This document shows, piece by piece, positions 45,801 to 56,454 of a stretch of DNA of 64,000 nt. The position numbers were made by a program, and so were the translations under genes. Under the pieces are notes generated by a model. That model worked only from the letters and a program-made list of their open reading frames with translations, was not told where the DNA came from and did not search any database. Numbering within the stretch: position 1 is the first letter of the stretch; each line of letters opens with the position of its first letter. Source of the stretch: Trissonchulus latispiculum (Eukaryota > Nematoda > Enoplea > Enoplida > Ironidae); contig JASAND010022070.1 of NCBI GenBank assembly GCA_030248195.1, positions 33,241 through 97,240 on the forward strand. Reading direction: 5' to 3'.

Positions 45801-48800
45801 TTTCTGAAATTCTGAGTCAGTAAAAGGCGGGAATAACTAATTTTTTATTATATTATTTAATGCGTGTTAAAATTAAAACACTTAATATGTTCCACATCGA
45901 TTCTGGTTGATACTTTACAAGACGTATGTAAAAAGTGTATGTCCGACAATACAGTTGCAAATACAATTTGCGAGAAATATAAATAATTACATGAGAGTTG
46001 TTGCCTCTAGTATCTAGGTTTCACTCTTTCATACATGAACGTGATGAAACTGCTGAACTAAAGAAGGGGTTCCTGCAACGAGGACTCAGTTTTAAGAAAT
46101 GTGCAATAGGCAATAGACTGACAAATTTTCTCCAGCGTGCAGCGTATCTATGTGCAAGTTACTAAGCAGTGTAGACAAAAACTGGTGTTGTTGGTCTATT
46201 TTGTCCCGAAGCATAGAACTGTGCAAGATTCCCCGGATATTATCCAAACTCTTGTCTAAAAGGTAATTCTATTAGGTGTGTCTATTGATTTAAGAAGTCA
46301 ACTGCTTCTACCAAGCATGGGATAGTGAAACGCACCAGGAACTTAGTTGAAGAAATTTGACCTTTGATGATAGTTGACCGATGTACGACATACCTAAACT
46401 GGCAATCAGCGAGATTTGGAATAGATTTATTCTCGCATGTGTATTTAAAATAATCCAAAAATACTAGCTAAAATTTGGCACAAATTTGCTTTAAAACTTA
46501 AACTTTTATGACATAATTTGAGGTATTATGGCCAATGGAAGAGCCGGGATGAACTCCAAGCTCGCTGCATCTTGGTAAATTTCTTCAGTTTGGAGCCAAT
46601 TTTTGTCGTGTATCCTTGCAGTGAAGGAACCACCGTCGTTTGTCAAATACAAGATAACTTGAAAGATGTTTGCAAATCTTCAGGTATGTTTAATCGTAAA
46701 AACTATAGCATGTGTCGGTAAGAAGTCCTGGTGCAAGACTCAAGATATGACAGACAGTAAACATGCAAGTTCTTGTCAAAGGTGTGTGATGCCCGAATAT
46801 CGAAAAAAATGGCGTTGGCTGTCCAGTAAAATAAAAATAGATTGGTTCGGCAAAAAGCTAGTTTGAAATCAAAACACCATCATTTATTTGGTTCTCACAA
46901 ATAGGACTGATATCAGGATAAACTTCGAATCAGTCCACGCAACTAACAAAACACCAAACTTCAGAGCACTATTTGGAATGGCAGAAGACGATGCAACTCA
47001 ACCTGAGCAACCCACAACGATATTCACGCCCATCTAACTAATCAGTACCTTTCTCCAGACTTGTGACTTGTTTGATGAGTCATTCTGACCACGAAACTAG
47101 CTACTCATAATTTTATCTTAATCATTTATGAAACGTTACATTTTACTTCAACCCCAACTGTTCATAAGCTTAACACACGGATATCTCTCATACTCTACAT
47201 GTAAAACAAGATCACTCCTAAAAGGGGAATATGCCTTCGTTGATCCATTTAGATATCATTATTTAAAAATTTGCTGAATCGAATTTCTGAAGATTTACTC
47301 AATTTACTCAATCCATTGACTCAATCCACATTGACTTGAAAATCAAACTGACATGTAAAGCATCAATTATATAACTATGATCTGAGAACCAAAATTCAAA
47401 AGAAATCGTTCCATTGAAGTTACTTAAAATTTTACTTGCCAGAATGCAACGTCTCAGATTGTGTGCGGGCCATCGTTTTATTTCCACACTCAACGCATCA
47501 TGTTTAAAAACAGTATATATCTAAAATACTATGTTCAACAGTGAATTAATCTTAACACCTTAACCACTACACTAGCCCAACTGTATTAACCAGGCATCTT
47601 AATTGAATCACTGACACACGGATATCTCTCATACTCTACACATGTAAAAACTGATCTGATAAAATTTGATTTTTGACTGCTTTTAATCAGGCAAACATGA
47701 AAACTGGGATTTGAATGTTTTAGACAATGATTTGGTGTTTAACTTTAACCTAGCTCCACCAGTTCTTGAAGCGGTTCTTATGGACTTACTGAAGTCAGAC
47801 AACAGTAAGGACAGACTTTCAAAACTGTTAGTAATGATTCAAAGGACTCCTATGTCAGCAATTAGCTCATACTTTCAATCAGTCGTAAGTATGCAGCTTA
47901 TAGTAGCGTTTTCGGTATGTCAACATATTATGCAATTATTCTGCATATGTGCAAAAACATATCTCTTAAGTAGCAGTCATCTAGCTTGCATAGTAAATGC
48001 TCTTTTGTGACAGCTTGTGAAGACTTCATTTTTAAGCATTGCAGTCTATGCGATAGTAACTGTGAACTTGCCACGCCGTAGTAAGTAGGAGCCTACAACG
48101 CTTTTATGGCCTTTTAAATTGGCACCCCTAGTTTAACCTTGCCTCCCGCATCTCTCACAATATCATACATGTTCCTGAGAGGAGCGACATTTCGGATCGT
48201 ACCCCTTAGGCCTAGAGCGCACCGTCTTCTCAATTTGCTGAATTTCTCGATTCATAGGTAAAATGCACGAAGCAGAATCTGGCAGCTGACTTTCCATTCA
48301 CCAAATATGGCTCCTACAAACATATGTTTGGTTATATCTCATGATACTTATACCGTTAGATCTCAGTTATACCGCTACTTCAACTATACGAAATCAGCAA
48401 ATGAGAATCCAGAAATAATAATTGCTTCGAAGCAAGTTTCCGGAAATTGGCTTAGGAAGCTAAAAAGTTATTTTGGAAGATTTTAATCATATTTCAATCT
48501 AATTGGTATCAGCTGTAAACAGTATGTCTAGAGAAATGTAATCATAAATATGAAGTAATTTTGCTAGCAAGCCGTAGCGTTTGAATATTAACAGAAGTTT
48601 AACGTGATGATATGGTCTGTCTAACGTCAAAAATAAAAACATATTTGACCTACATAAAAGTGTTGGTTGTCTGCACTTTCAATTATTATCATTTTAGACT
48701 AACTTAATGATATTTGCGCAAAATAACCAAGAGGACTGGCTTTCGAAGAAAACATTATGGACCTTAGCCACCCAACTAATTAACGATATTTTAATGAACT

Positions 48801-50075
48801 CCCCAGACGAACCACTGAATGAAGGATTCAGGGGAAATAATGTTGACAGCTTTATCTCAGACTGCAAGTTTATGTCCACTGCATGTGACAGGTTAGCGCA
48901 AACCCAAACCAGTTTTCGAGATTGAAGTTTTAATAAAGCAATGGAGAAGAGTTCAGCCTTGGTTGTCCTGAGTTATGAGAGGTAGGAATAATTAATTAAA
49001 CGTGTGTTGTTCTGGATGGAGAGATTAGGCTGTTCACATATAATTGTTGCAGCTACATAATAACAGTAATAATTAATGTATTTTAATGCAGGCATGACCT
49101 AACATATTTTCAAGATCCAAATTTTGGTGACTGTATCACAGTATTACAACGAACACAAATTATGCTTCCTGGTGAAAGAAATGGTAAATTTAAACTTTAC
49201 GAAAATTATGAACGAAAAACATTAAAAACCTATGCGTTCTCTTCAGATCTTGGCGTAAAGTTATACTGAGACGACTATTCAGCCGTTAGCGAACATGCAG
49301 CAACTGTCCTAAAATCCCTAGCGCTAAAGTGAAAGCGAAATGAAAATTGCTAGTGTGAAAAACAGCTTTCTGGACGGATTTCCATTGTAGTTAAAGCAGT
49401 AAGCACCAGAATGCTGAGGTTCCATGTTAGCTTCATTGACTTTCAACTTGCGATCTCATACGACTTTAGGTTTCCAAGTTGTGCTCAGATCGCCAGAGAA
49501 AGTGAATTTGTTTAGCGGTTCATTTAAAACAATAATGGCAGCAGTGGTTCATCACAAGACAAGAAGACCATTTCCACTGGTAGAAGGGCTTTCCCTTCCA
49601 AAAGGTTATGCTACCTGTCTGCAGGTTTCACTGGTATGTTTTGTTATTATATCTGTAGAACAACCGCATGTAGGTACTAGGTAGGTAGGTAGTAGGTACT
49701 CGAATGACTGACACTCCTTCAGTGCAGATCACGTATAGAATAATTGGCTGTTATCATCGAAACTTCATTGTTAGTATTAAAAAATCAATGAACTGCAGGT
49801 GAGACAATCTCTAATGTCTTATAATTCGGTTTGGTTGCTTGTTGATGAGTAATCTAGTTTGCTATCCATACTGTTAAATTTACCTTGTCGCAACAGACTA
49901 AAGCATATAATCTGATGGATGCATGGATCTGATATGAACCTTATTGAAAGCTCTAATTGTTTTATATGTAATACAGAAAACTGAGATAAGGAAGGGTAAA
50001 CCATATGGGGTCTGTGCCAACAAATTCTATTCTGAAACTGATCATATTGGAAACGGAACCAGCTACAACCTACAG
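38063..50075 (+). CDS. DEG/ENaC-family ion channel with kringle and C-type-lectin insertions (multi-exon model, partial)
   Basis: A hand-built model of 15 exons: 38063-38208, 39109-39204, 39770-39845, 40193-40435, 40550-40590, 40702-40916, 42628-42762 (or to 42721), 44152-44266, 46523-46574, 46622-46683, 47691-47884, 48698-48891, 49092-49183, 49470-49633, 49977-50075. All use AG acceptors and GT donors. Reading-frame phases agree at every junction except exon 7 to 8, which also agrees if the donor at 42722 is used. DEG/ENaC subunits are trimeric cation channels (often Na+-selective) of the plasma membrane with two TMs and a large Cys-rich ectodomain. Here TM1, the post-TM1 motif, the finger cysteines and the palm are recognisable. 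The ectodomain is enlarged by kringle-like and lectin-like modules. The N-terminal exon(s) and the thumb-TM2 exons are not found. Confidence 0.75.
40193..40435 (+). CDS. channel exon 4: kringle-like domain
   Basis: This 243-bp exon (acceptor GCATAG, donor GTGAGA, phase 1 in and 1 out) encodes eight Cys. The second half, GFCKNLDGRAAPWCF followed by NYCLVPC, is the classic kringle signature (YCRNPD...PWCYT...YC-x-IP-x-C). The first half (NCIDSHRNCWATKSGC) is less typical: it has two extra Cys and lacks the usual GxxYxG. A symmetric 1-1 exon is how kringles are usually carried and shuffled. Kringles are disulphide-linked protein- or ligand-binding modules of secreted or extracellular proteins, consistent with an ectodomain site. 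Confidence 0.78.
40550..46683 (+). CDS. channel exons 5-10: C-type-lectin-like domain
   Basis: Exon 40550-40590 gives TCPPGWERGDHQ, the usual opening of a C-type lectin-like domain. Exon 40702-40916 gives ENICQNMHPNAHLPAFVDW, matching the A-x2-x-C-x(5-6)-A-x-LA helix region. Exon 42628-42762 gives SIYLAGQYKHGAW, matching the WIGL...G-W strand. Exon 44152-44266 (GGRCKFLRF) and exons 46523-46574 and 46622-46683 (LAASC, then EGTTVVCQ) supply the C-terminal Cys pair (...C-x5-9-VCQ). Joins 40590/40702, 40916/42628, 44266/46523 and 46574/46622 are in phase. Between 42762 and 44152 either a small exon is missing or the alternative donor at 42722 is used. No clear Ca2+-binding EPN/QPD triplet is visible, so sugar binding is not implied. 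Confidence 0.7.
41930..42000 (-). repeat. tRNA-derived SINE head in an intron
   Basis: On the minus strand: GTAGTGTAGTGGTTAGAGTG (A-box region), then after about 30 bases CAGATCGAATCC (B box). No acceptor stem. The 5' part recurs on the minus strand near 47560-47590 (CTAGTGTAGTGGTTAAGGTG). Confidence 0.55.
43561..43900. repeat. dispersed repeat, left inverted copy (with SINE insertion)
   Basis: GAGGTTGCAGCTCTCATGTAG through ATTTCTCGCAA, then GTGTTGTCGGACATACACTTT and TTGATTCAGAACAGATTC. The reverse complement of all these blocks is at 45750-46010. It is split by the tRNA-like SINE at 43635-43700. It lies in an intron of the channel gene. Confidence 0.7.
43635..43700 (-). repeat. tRNA-like SINE head, same family as 13552-13615
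   Basis: CAAGCTCTAGACTTGACATG and TAGCGCAGTAAG-ACCACTGCACTAC. The minus strand reads GTAGTGCAGTGGTTTCTTAC then CAAGTCTAGAGC, a plausible A and B box pair. Confidence 0.5.
44286..44415. repeat. GAAACT-rich dispersed repeat in an intron
   Basis: AAACTGAAACTGAAACTAGG, GTTAGGCTGTACAGGTATCAG and GCTGAAACTGAAATTATTTTG align block by block with 16436-16615. Confidence 0.65.
44745..45300. repeat. ACCCCTTGTG repeats and poly-G/poly-C hairpin
   Basis: ACCCCTTGTGGGAGC-like motifs recur near 44797, 45010, 45034 and 45058. A G10 run (near 45081) faces a C13 and a C11 run (near 45100-45121), separated by AAATTT and TTT, forming a short but strong potential hairpin. AGCGAAAAA repeats precede it. Non-coding. 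Confidence 0.55.
45750..46010. repeat. dispersed repeat, right inverted copy
   Basis: Reverse complement of the repeat at 43561-43900, ending TTACATGAGAGTTGTTGCCTC. No SINE insertion in this copy. Confidence 0.7.
47691..50075 (+). CDS. channel exons 11-15: finger and palm of DEG/ENaC
   Basis: Exons 47691-47884 and 48698-48891 encode a helical region ending ISDCKFMSTACD. Exon 49092-49183 continues with YFQDPNFGDCITVL. Together these match the family pattern C-x-F-x3-x-C...F...T-x-YG-x-C-x-x-FN. Exon 49470-49633 gives GFQVVLRS, VVHHKTRRPFPLVEGLSLPKG and CLQVSL, matching the palm (GL-x-L-x-L...VH...P...PG...I-x-L). Exon 49977-50075 gives KPYGVCANKFYS, the R-x-L-x-x-PYG-x-C start of the thumb. 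All five junctions are in phase. After 50075 the donor GTGACT is clear, but the next exon (C-x3-C, CxC and TM2) was not located before the repeat-filled region begins. Confidence 0.82.
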
Positions 50076-50379
50076 GTGACTAAACAAAGTTTCAAGTAGT
50101 AGTGTCGAATTTCTCATTTTTATGCGAAGGTCCAGTGTTAGGATTTTTTGGCCATGTCTACATAGCCTTGGTAGGCCAATTGTGGCAGGTAACCAGTTTA
50201 CAAATCACAAGCTACATCTCTTAACGTTGTTAAGTAATTTCAACACAACGTAGATGTCTACGAATTTTAAACAATTGCGCCCAAGTGTAATCTCGATAAG
50301 GATTAATCTGCATTTGCCCCGACTTAGCAAATTTTAGTTGTATTCAAATAGACCGTAAGGAAATGATGCAATATCGCAT

Positions 50380-51005
50380 AGCCACACGTTGTGTCGGATC
50401 TTTTGCGCTTCCCCCCCCAGCCCTAACTTTGATTTTTTTGACCAATAACTTTGAAATTTGGTATGAGTGCATACTGGAGGCTGGTGAATTCAAAATTTTA
50501 AAATTTTTAAAATTTTTAAAAAATTTTAAATTTTTGTTGGTAAGGGGAAGGGGAACCAAAAAAACTTTTGAAAAAAATTTTGCTGAAAATTTGCATACAG
50601 GGGTTTTCTGGGGTGCTGAGCACGAATCTGAAGTCCATTTTTCGATTCAGTTTTTCGTTAGCTTGCTATAAGCTTACATGTTAAGCTTACAACTTTAGCT
50701 TATACTGAGCTAACGAAATGCTGAATCGAAAAACGGATTTCAGATTCGTGCTCAGCGCCTCAGAAGCCCCAGTATGCAAGTTTTCAGCAAAATGTTTTTC
50801 AAAAAGTTTTTTGGTTCCCCTTGGTCCTCCCTTACCAAATGAAAATTTAAAATTTGTTCAAAATTTTTAAATTTTTTTGAATTTTTTAATTCACCAGCCT
50901 CCAGTATTCACCCACACCAAATTTCAAAGTTATTGGTCAAAAAAATCAAAAGTTAGGGCTGGGGGAAAAGCGCAAAATATCCGTTGTGTCTGTGTGGATC
51001 CGGAA
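50380..51005. mobile_element. foldback element, arms about 300 bp
   Basis: The left arm contains CACACGTTGTGTCGGATC, CAGCCCTAACTTTGATTTTT, TGGTAAGGGGAAGGGGAACC and GAGCACGAATCTGAAGTCC. The right arm contains their complements in reverse order. The centre is near 50690 (AAGCTTACATGTTAAGCTTAC). A loose relative of part of it lies near 45365-45470. It comes just downstream of the last recognised channel exon. Non-coding. Confidence 0.78.
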
Positions 51006-52967
51006 TTTCAGTATAATACTCTCAGCAAACACTATTCTCGCGTAGAGCCTAATGAGGTAATGAAGTATAAGAGCATTATGAGGTAGAATTGTAAGGATGA
51101 TGAGAAAGAGATCAATTGTGTCTGCTAACTCTATTCCACATTCAATCCCTTGTCTGCATAACAGTCTGTTACGTTAAGACCAGCAACTGTACCCCTAAAA
51201 ACGTTAGCGGTTTGTTTGGTCAACAAAGAATGACAAAAATATAACATTTCATGTAATTTTCATAGCCGAGCCTGCAATCACAGGTGACATCTTATCTTGT
51301 TACTTTTGTTCGACATAGAGCGGCTGATATTTAGCTTCCCTTGAACAGCTGTTGTGTCATAAATAAAATATGCAAACTGAAGTCTGACACAAAAATTTGT
51401 GTAGAAAACTATTATAGATTCTACTGCATTATATATTAATCAAAGACCCATATCATTATATACTTTCAGAATCACCGTGATCAGAAAAACAATTTTTTTT
51501 AAATTTTAAATTTTGAAAATTTTCAAAAATTCAAAATATCGGTTTATCGGTGTTTTTCTCAGGAATAGTCATGCTAAAATTTCTTTCTATCAGCAAAATT
51601 TTTTCATCTCTAAACGAATGACGAATAAACGACGAAAGTATGACGCAAGAACTAAGAATTTCGGTTAAGGTTTGAAGTTTGAAATGGTTTGAAATTATTA
51701 GGATATAATTCAAAATTTTCAAAATACTTTGATCTTGGCCGCTTTTTTATCTTTGGCATGATATGTACTGCTCGCACAGTACTTGATAGAAAGTATTTGT
51801 TTCCACTTTGAGGACCGCTTAGGCATATGCTCTAACGTAGTAAAATTTGAAGTAAACTTTTCAAAATTCGAAAGTTGATTTTTTTGAAGAATGACCACTT
51901 TCTGACCCAAAACTTAATATGTTGGTTTCTGACCCAAAACTTAACGTTTAAAATTGAGTATAGATGCGTTACGCTTAACACGCCATCTTTGCTGAATTCA
52001 ACGATGTCAACATGTTGCCGCTAGAATGCATTTCGTGCGGAATAAATTTAAAACATTTACCCGCATTCCAATAGGATTTTGGCTATTGCCGTTGTGAAGT
52101 TGACTATACGAGCCTTATGAAATAGTGTTGTCTATCAAATTATTAGGTTAATGCCCTCATATACAGGTGAATACCGATAGTGTGCAATGTCGGAGGACGA
52201 TGAGACCTGACCAACTAAACTTGAGAAAAGGTTACAACGATGTTACGGATAATTCGAATGCAAGCTCAACTATTGACAATTATCAAAAATGCAACACTAA
52301 GTTAGAATATTACTGAACAGTTTTAACACAAAATTATAGCAAGCACCTAAATAAATTCGAACCTATAAACTCCAAATAGGAATTCCCGAACTTACAAAGT
52401 GCAACCTTGCCCAAACTGACTGACGGTAACCCAACTTAACATGCCGAACTTTAGCTAAGTAACCTAAACTTCTACACATCGGTGAGAAAAATCATTGAGC
52501 GTTTGTTAGAATTTATCACCAAAATCACTAAGGCTTAGAGTCGCATGAATATTTATATTTTCTCTGCCGGTGCTATGTCAAAAACTATAAATGCCAGACA
52601 CTGACACATGCTGGTTAAGCCGCGCAGGCTAATTAATAATGTCGCTGTAGATTTGCTACGAATCATGTTATCAACACAACTTGCACAAAATTTGCGGTTG
52701 TTACGATCCAAGAATTGAATCACCACATCACTACAAAACGCCTTGCCTCTCGGAAATCACTACAAGTAAGCGTTTGTAGCACAGATTGTTCAGCTGCGGC
52801 AAGAAAATGTTTAGTTAGAATAGTTAGCTAGGCTTGAGGTGCTTTGGAGCTGAACTGCAGATGCTGTCTGCAGAACGCAGTCTGCAGCCTGAAACGCTGT
52901 TTCTACCAGATGCAGAATGACCATCTCATTTCGCACACTTAACTTTCCTTATCAATATTAGTTTGAC
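51006..52967. other. no gene found; decayed foldback relative near 51700-51930
   Basis: CAAAATACTTTGATCTTGGCC, GAGGACCGCTTAGGCATATG and GACCCAAAACTTAA near 51717-51940 are diverged versions of blocks in the 19157-20612 foldback. Elsewhere I see AT-rich sequence and no convincing exon, although the missing channel exons would be expected on this side. Confidence 0.4.
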
Positions 52968-53541
52968 TTAAGGTGGTGGTATCGTTTACCGCACTGGTGT
53001 AGACTGAAAATTTTGAAATGGCAACCTATACATTTGACCACGTTACACCATTAAATTACCAAAATTTTGCGTATTCGCAAAGATTTAGCTTTCATAGCTC
53101 GGTGGTAACTCTATGTTAGAGAGCTGAAATTTATTATGCGGAGACATGAATATCTTGCCGAGGGTCATTTTCAGCATTATAGTTACTGTTTAGCATGTCG
53201 AAAGGAAATAACTAAAAACGCACATTGATGCCATTTTTCAAAATTCAACATGCAATATCTCAGCTGGTTTTGATTCAAACAGAAAACTAGGAAAAATGAC
53301 CCTGCAGTAGGCTTTAGTCTAATTTTATACAAAATTTGAAAACATAAAACTACTCGAAATATGATAAAAGCTTGTTTAAAACATAAATCAACTTCAGTAT
53401 TCAACGGTCAACATAATTTATGCTTAGCTAAGTGTTGGCTTGTCATCACAAAGGCGCAGAGTAGTGTTGACGAAATGAACTGATTTTGATATCGTAAATT
53501 AGTGAAACAACATAACAACAATTTCAACCACAATTTCAATT

Positions 53542-53558
53542 CCAACAATCAAAATCGG

Positions 53559-53646
<88 letters not shown>

Positions 53647-53668
53647 CAGCCGATTTTGAAATTGTTGG
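53542..53668. repeat. (TA)n run inside an inverted repeat
   Basis: An uninterrupted TA run of about 80 bp (53560-53641) is flanked by CAAAATCGGCT on the left and AGCCGATTTTG on the right. Further out, CCAACAAT and ATTGTTGG also match in inverse. The whole 127 bp can fold into one long hairpin. Confidence 0.85.
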
Positions 53669-53910
53669 GGGAGGGGTTATGTTATGTTATGTTTAATATT
53701 TAACCAGCCAACAAAAGTATAAGTAATACAACAAACAACGTAATAAGTGGTACAGAACAAGAACTTGCAGTCCAAATAGAGCGAATATGAGTTTCTGCAA
53801 AGTAGGGCTAGTAAGGGGCCAGGTTATGCCGAACATCGACTAATATTCAACCTGATCAATTCTAATTTTAATTGTAGCGAGACGACTTTTAAATTCAGAT
53901 AAAGTTTTAG

Positions 53911-54890
53911 CTAATACAATATTGTCAGGCAAACTATTCCAAAATTTATAATCCTTTCAATAAAGAAATATTTTCGAATATCAAGCCTGCTGTTGTTAGC
54001 TGCCAGTTTCAAACTATGTCCTCTGGTTACATCGTTACTGTTAAGTTTGAAAAACAACATACAGTCCAAATCAATCTTTCCGTTTATAATTTTGTAAACT
54101 ATTACTAGGTCTCGACGTAAACGTCTTTCCTCTAGAGTTTCCAAATTTAAACGTACTAAACGTTCTTCGTAGCAAAATTGCGAGTATCCCGGAATTCGAC
54201 GAGTGAAATACCTTTGTACTTTTTCTATAACTGCCACATCCTTAATTAAATAAGGATTTCATAACTCACTGCCATATTCTAATTTCGGCCGAACATAAGT
54301 CGTAAATATGTTACGTAGAAAATGCGCTGACGTTGAATGAAAATTTCTAAAAATTAAATGTCATTGTGTATCCAATTTTAGCCAACTTTAAACAGTGTGT
54401 CGATGACTTCAGATTACTAGTAATAGTCAACCCCAAATCTTTAACACTGTCACAAGCAGGTATCTCAAAATTTCCTAGGAAATAAGGCTGTCTCATTGTT
54501 ATATCCCAGATAGAGCAAATTTGATGTTTGAAAAGCTATTTTTAACTGATTTCTAAGAGCCCAATCATTTATGCTGTCAATATCAGCTTGGATTGAAATA
54601 GATTCAGCTGGTTTACTGTAAGCTAAATAGAATTTAGTGTCGTCAGCATAAATTTTTGCCGACATGCTTGACAAACAATCTTCTAAATCATTCATGAAAA
54701 TGATAAATAAACGAGGTCCCAATACACTTCCTTGAGGAACACCAGATAAGACATTTCTTACAGTAGAGGCGGCACCATTAATCTGAACAAACTGTGTCCT
54801 GTTACATAAATACTCTTCAAACCAAAGGTATAATTTTCCATTTATTCCGTAACTTTTTAACTTTGTTAGGAGCTTCGAATGTGACACTGA
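53911..54890 (-). pseudogene. 5'-truncated LINE, C-terminal half of reverse transcriptase
   Basis: The frame 54887-54465 has VLSGVPQGSVLGPRLFIIF and KIYADDTKFYLAYS, with the YADD catalytic box intact, then INDWALRNQLKIAF. After a frame break, 54237-53911 has AVIEKVQRYFTRRIPG, YEERLVRLNLETLEERR and VIVYKIING, the C-terminal segment typical of CR1/jockey-type LINEs. The endonuclease and first half of RT are absent, the usual result of 5' truncation during insertion. Confidence 0.88.
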
Positions 54891-55440
54891 ATAGGGGTGA
54901 ATAGCGTCATTTTATTTGAACCCCCTCTTTCCCAATTTTACTCCCCCCGGCATTCTTCACGCCCTGAATATGTCTCAATATTGCTATTATTATGGGTTAT
55001 TTTAAGTTGCCAGTCATCCACAATTATTATATATGCATGAATAAGTGCATTAAACGAAAAATTCAATTTTCTGGTCAATTTCGATTTTTCGGGGCAGCAG
55101 ATGCAGCTGCGCGCTGTCCGCTCACCGAAAGTAGTTTGGTTCGAGCTTAAAAAATTAAAAACCTTAAATTTCTTATTTTTTCAGTTTCAAGTCTGGATTG
55201 ATTCTATTTATATTAATAATGCTAAAATAATTCGAAAACTACTTAAAATTGAAAGACTACATAACCTTTTTTCGTCAAATATGGAATTTTGGTCAAAATA
55301 AAAATTTTTTTCATACACAGTTAAAAGTTTCATCAGCATGATTGGAAACAACAGTAAGGTAGTGTCAAGTGGCAGTTCAGGTCGCTGGGATTAGTTGCTG
55401 TAAAGTTAGCCTTCAAAATACGGTTAACGATACCAGCACC

Positions 55441-56454
55441 TTAAGGTGGTGGTATCCTTTTGTGCAGTGCTTTTATGGTGATTTTTTTGAAACGCTATAA
55501 CTTTCGCAATTTTAGGAGTTGGGAAGAGCTTTATACATCGTTTTAAAGCTTATTATCTGTAGATTCTCATGAACTTATGAGAACTGGCAAAATTAGCAAA
55601 AACGTAGCAGAAATTTTCTGACAAGCTGACATATAACAGGATGAATATGGACCAAAAGTTTTTGAACATTTCTCAAAACTGAAGAATCGGCCAAAAGTTC
55701 TTTTTGTGCCACGATATGAAGGACATATGAGCCGAGGGACGTTTTTTTGGATTTGGCTCAGCAGGTCTTAACGGTCGAGAAAATCGGCCAAATGCAGAGT
55801 AACACGAAATTTCGCAACTTCGCATTGAGTTTTCTTGCTACTCAATATGTTTTAGCCCAAATCAAGAAAAACGTCCCTCCGCAGAAGTGCGAATTTCGAT
55901 TCTGCCGAAAATCTCCTGAATCCGTCGAGTAGTTTTTGAGAAATCGATGTTCGAAACAAAATAATCGCAGTTTTGCCAAAATGGTTTTTCGGCCAAATCT
56001 CTAGCTGAAAGCAATAAAGTCCGGCTAATAGGCATTCATAAAATGTGCATTTGAACGATGTATCGATTGAGTATAACTAAGCCAATTTTGTCCTTAACAT
56101 GTGGCAGTAATTTTGAAAAAGCTGATTTCCTCGAAAATGGCCATTGTTTGGCCCTAAAAACAGTTTTTTGCTTATACTGACTTAACCACTGGAGATAGCT
56201 CAAAGGTTGTAAGAGCAAAAATGTTCATTTTCGAGTCCTCTTTCTAGCCATACCAACCAATCCCGTGTCTTGTCTACCTACTGGGAGCTTAAGGCCAAAA
56301 ACCAAAACTTTCTTATCTTTTGGCCTAAGAATACGGGACTGGTCCTAAAATGTTAAAGAGCACGGAAATAGGTTATTTCGTAAGTTTTAGCCCTTTGCGT
56401 AAAGGATTAAAGCAGTAGGAGTCAAAAATACCCGAAAGGAAACCAGCACCTTAA
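55441..56454. mobile_element. TTAA-flanked MITE, most complete copy of its family
   Basis: Starts TTAAGGTGGTGGTATCCTTTT and ends AAAGGAAACCAGCACCTTAA. Interior blocks (CGGCCAAAAGTTC, GCCGAGGGACGTTTTTTTGG, CTTATACTGACTTAACCACTG) are shared with 4840-6132 and 6845-7176. Both TTAA ends are shared with its neighbours. No transposase. Confidence 0.75.

Larger units (their letters stand above)
52968..55444. mobile_element. TTAA-flanked MITE, expanded by insertions
   Basis: The left end TTAAGGTGGTGGTATCGTTTA (TTAA at 52968-52971) and right end GTTAACGATACCAGCACCTTAA (TTAA at 55441-55444) are inverted repeats. A (TA)n hairpin and a truncated LINE account for much of the interior. Its right TTAA is the left TTAA of the next element. 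Confidence 0.7.

Noticed and set aside
43561..46010. One 2.4-kb TIR transposon
   Set aside because: A channel exon lies inside, and the two ends are better explained as two inverted insertions of a dispersed repeat.
53502..53696. Frame with a Tyr-Ile run on the plus strand
   Set aside because: It is the (TA)n hairpin translated.
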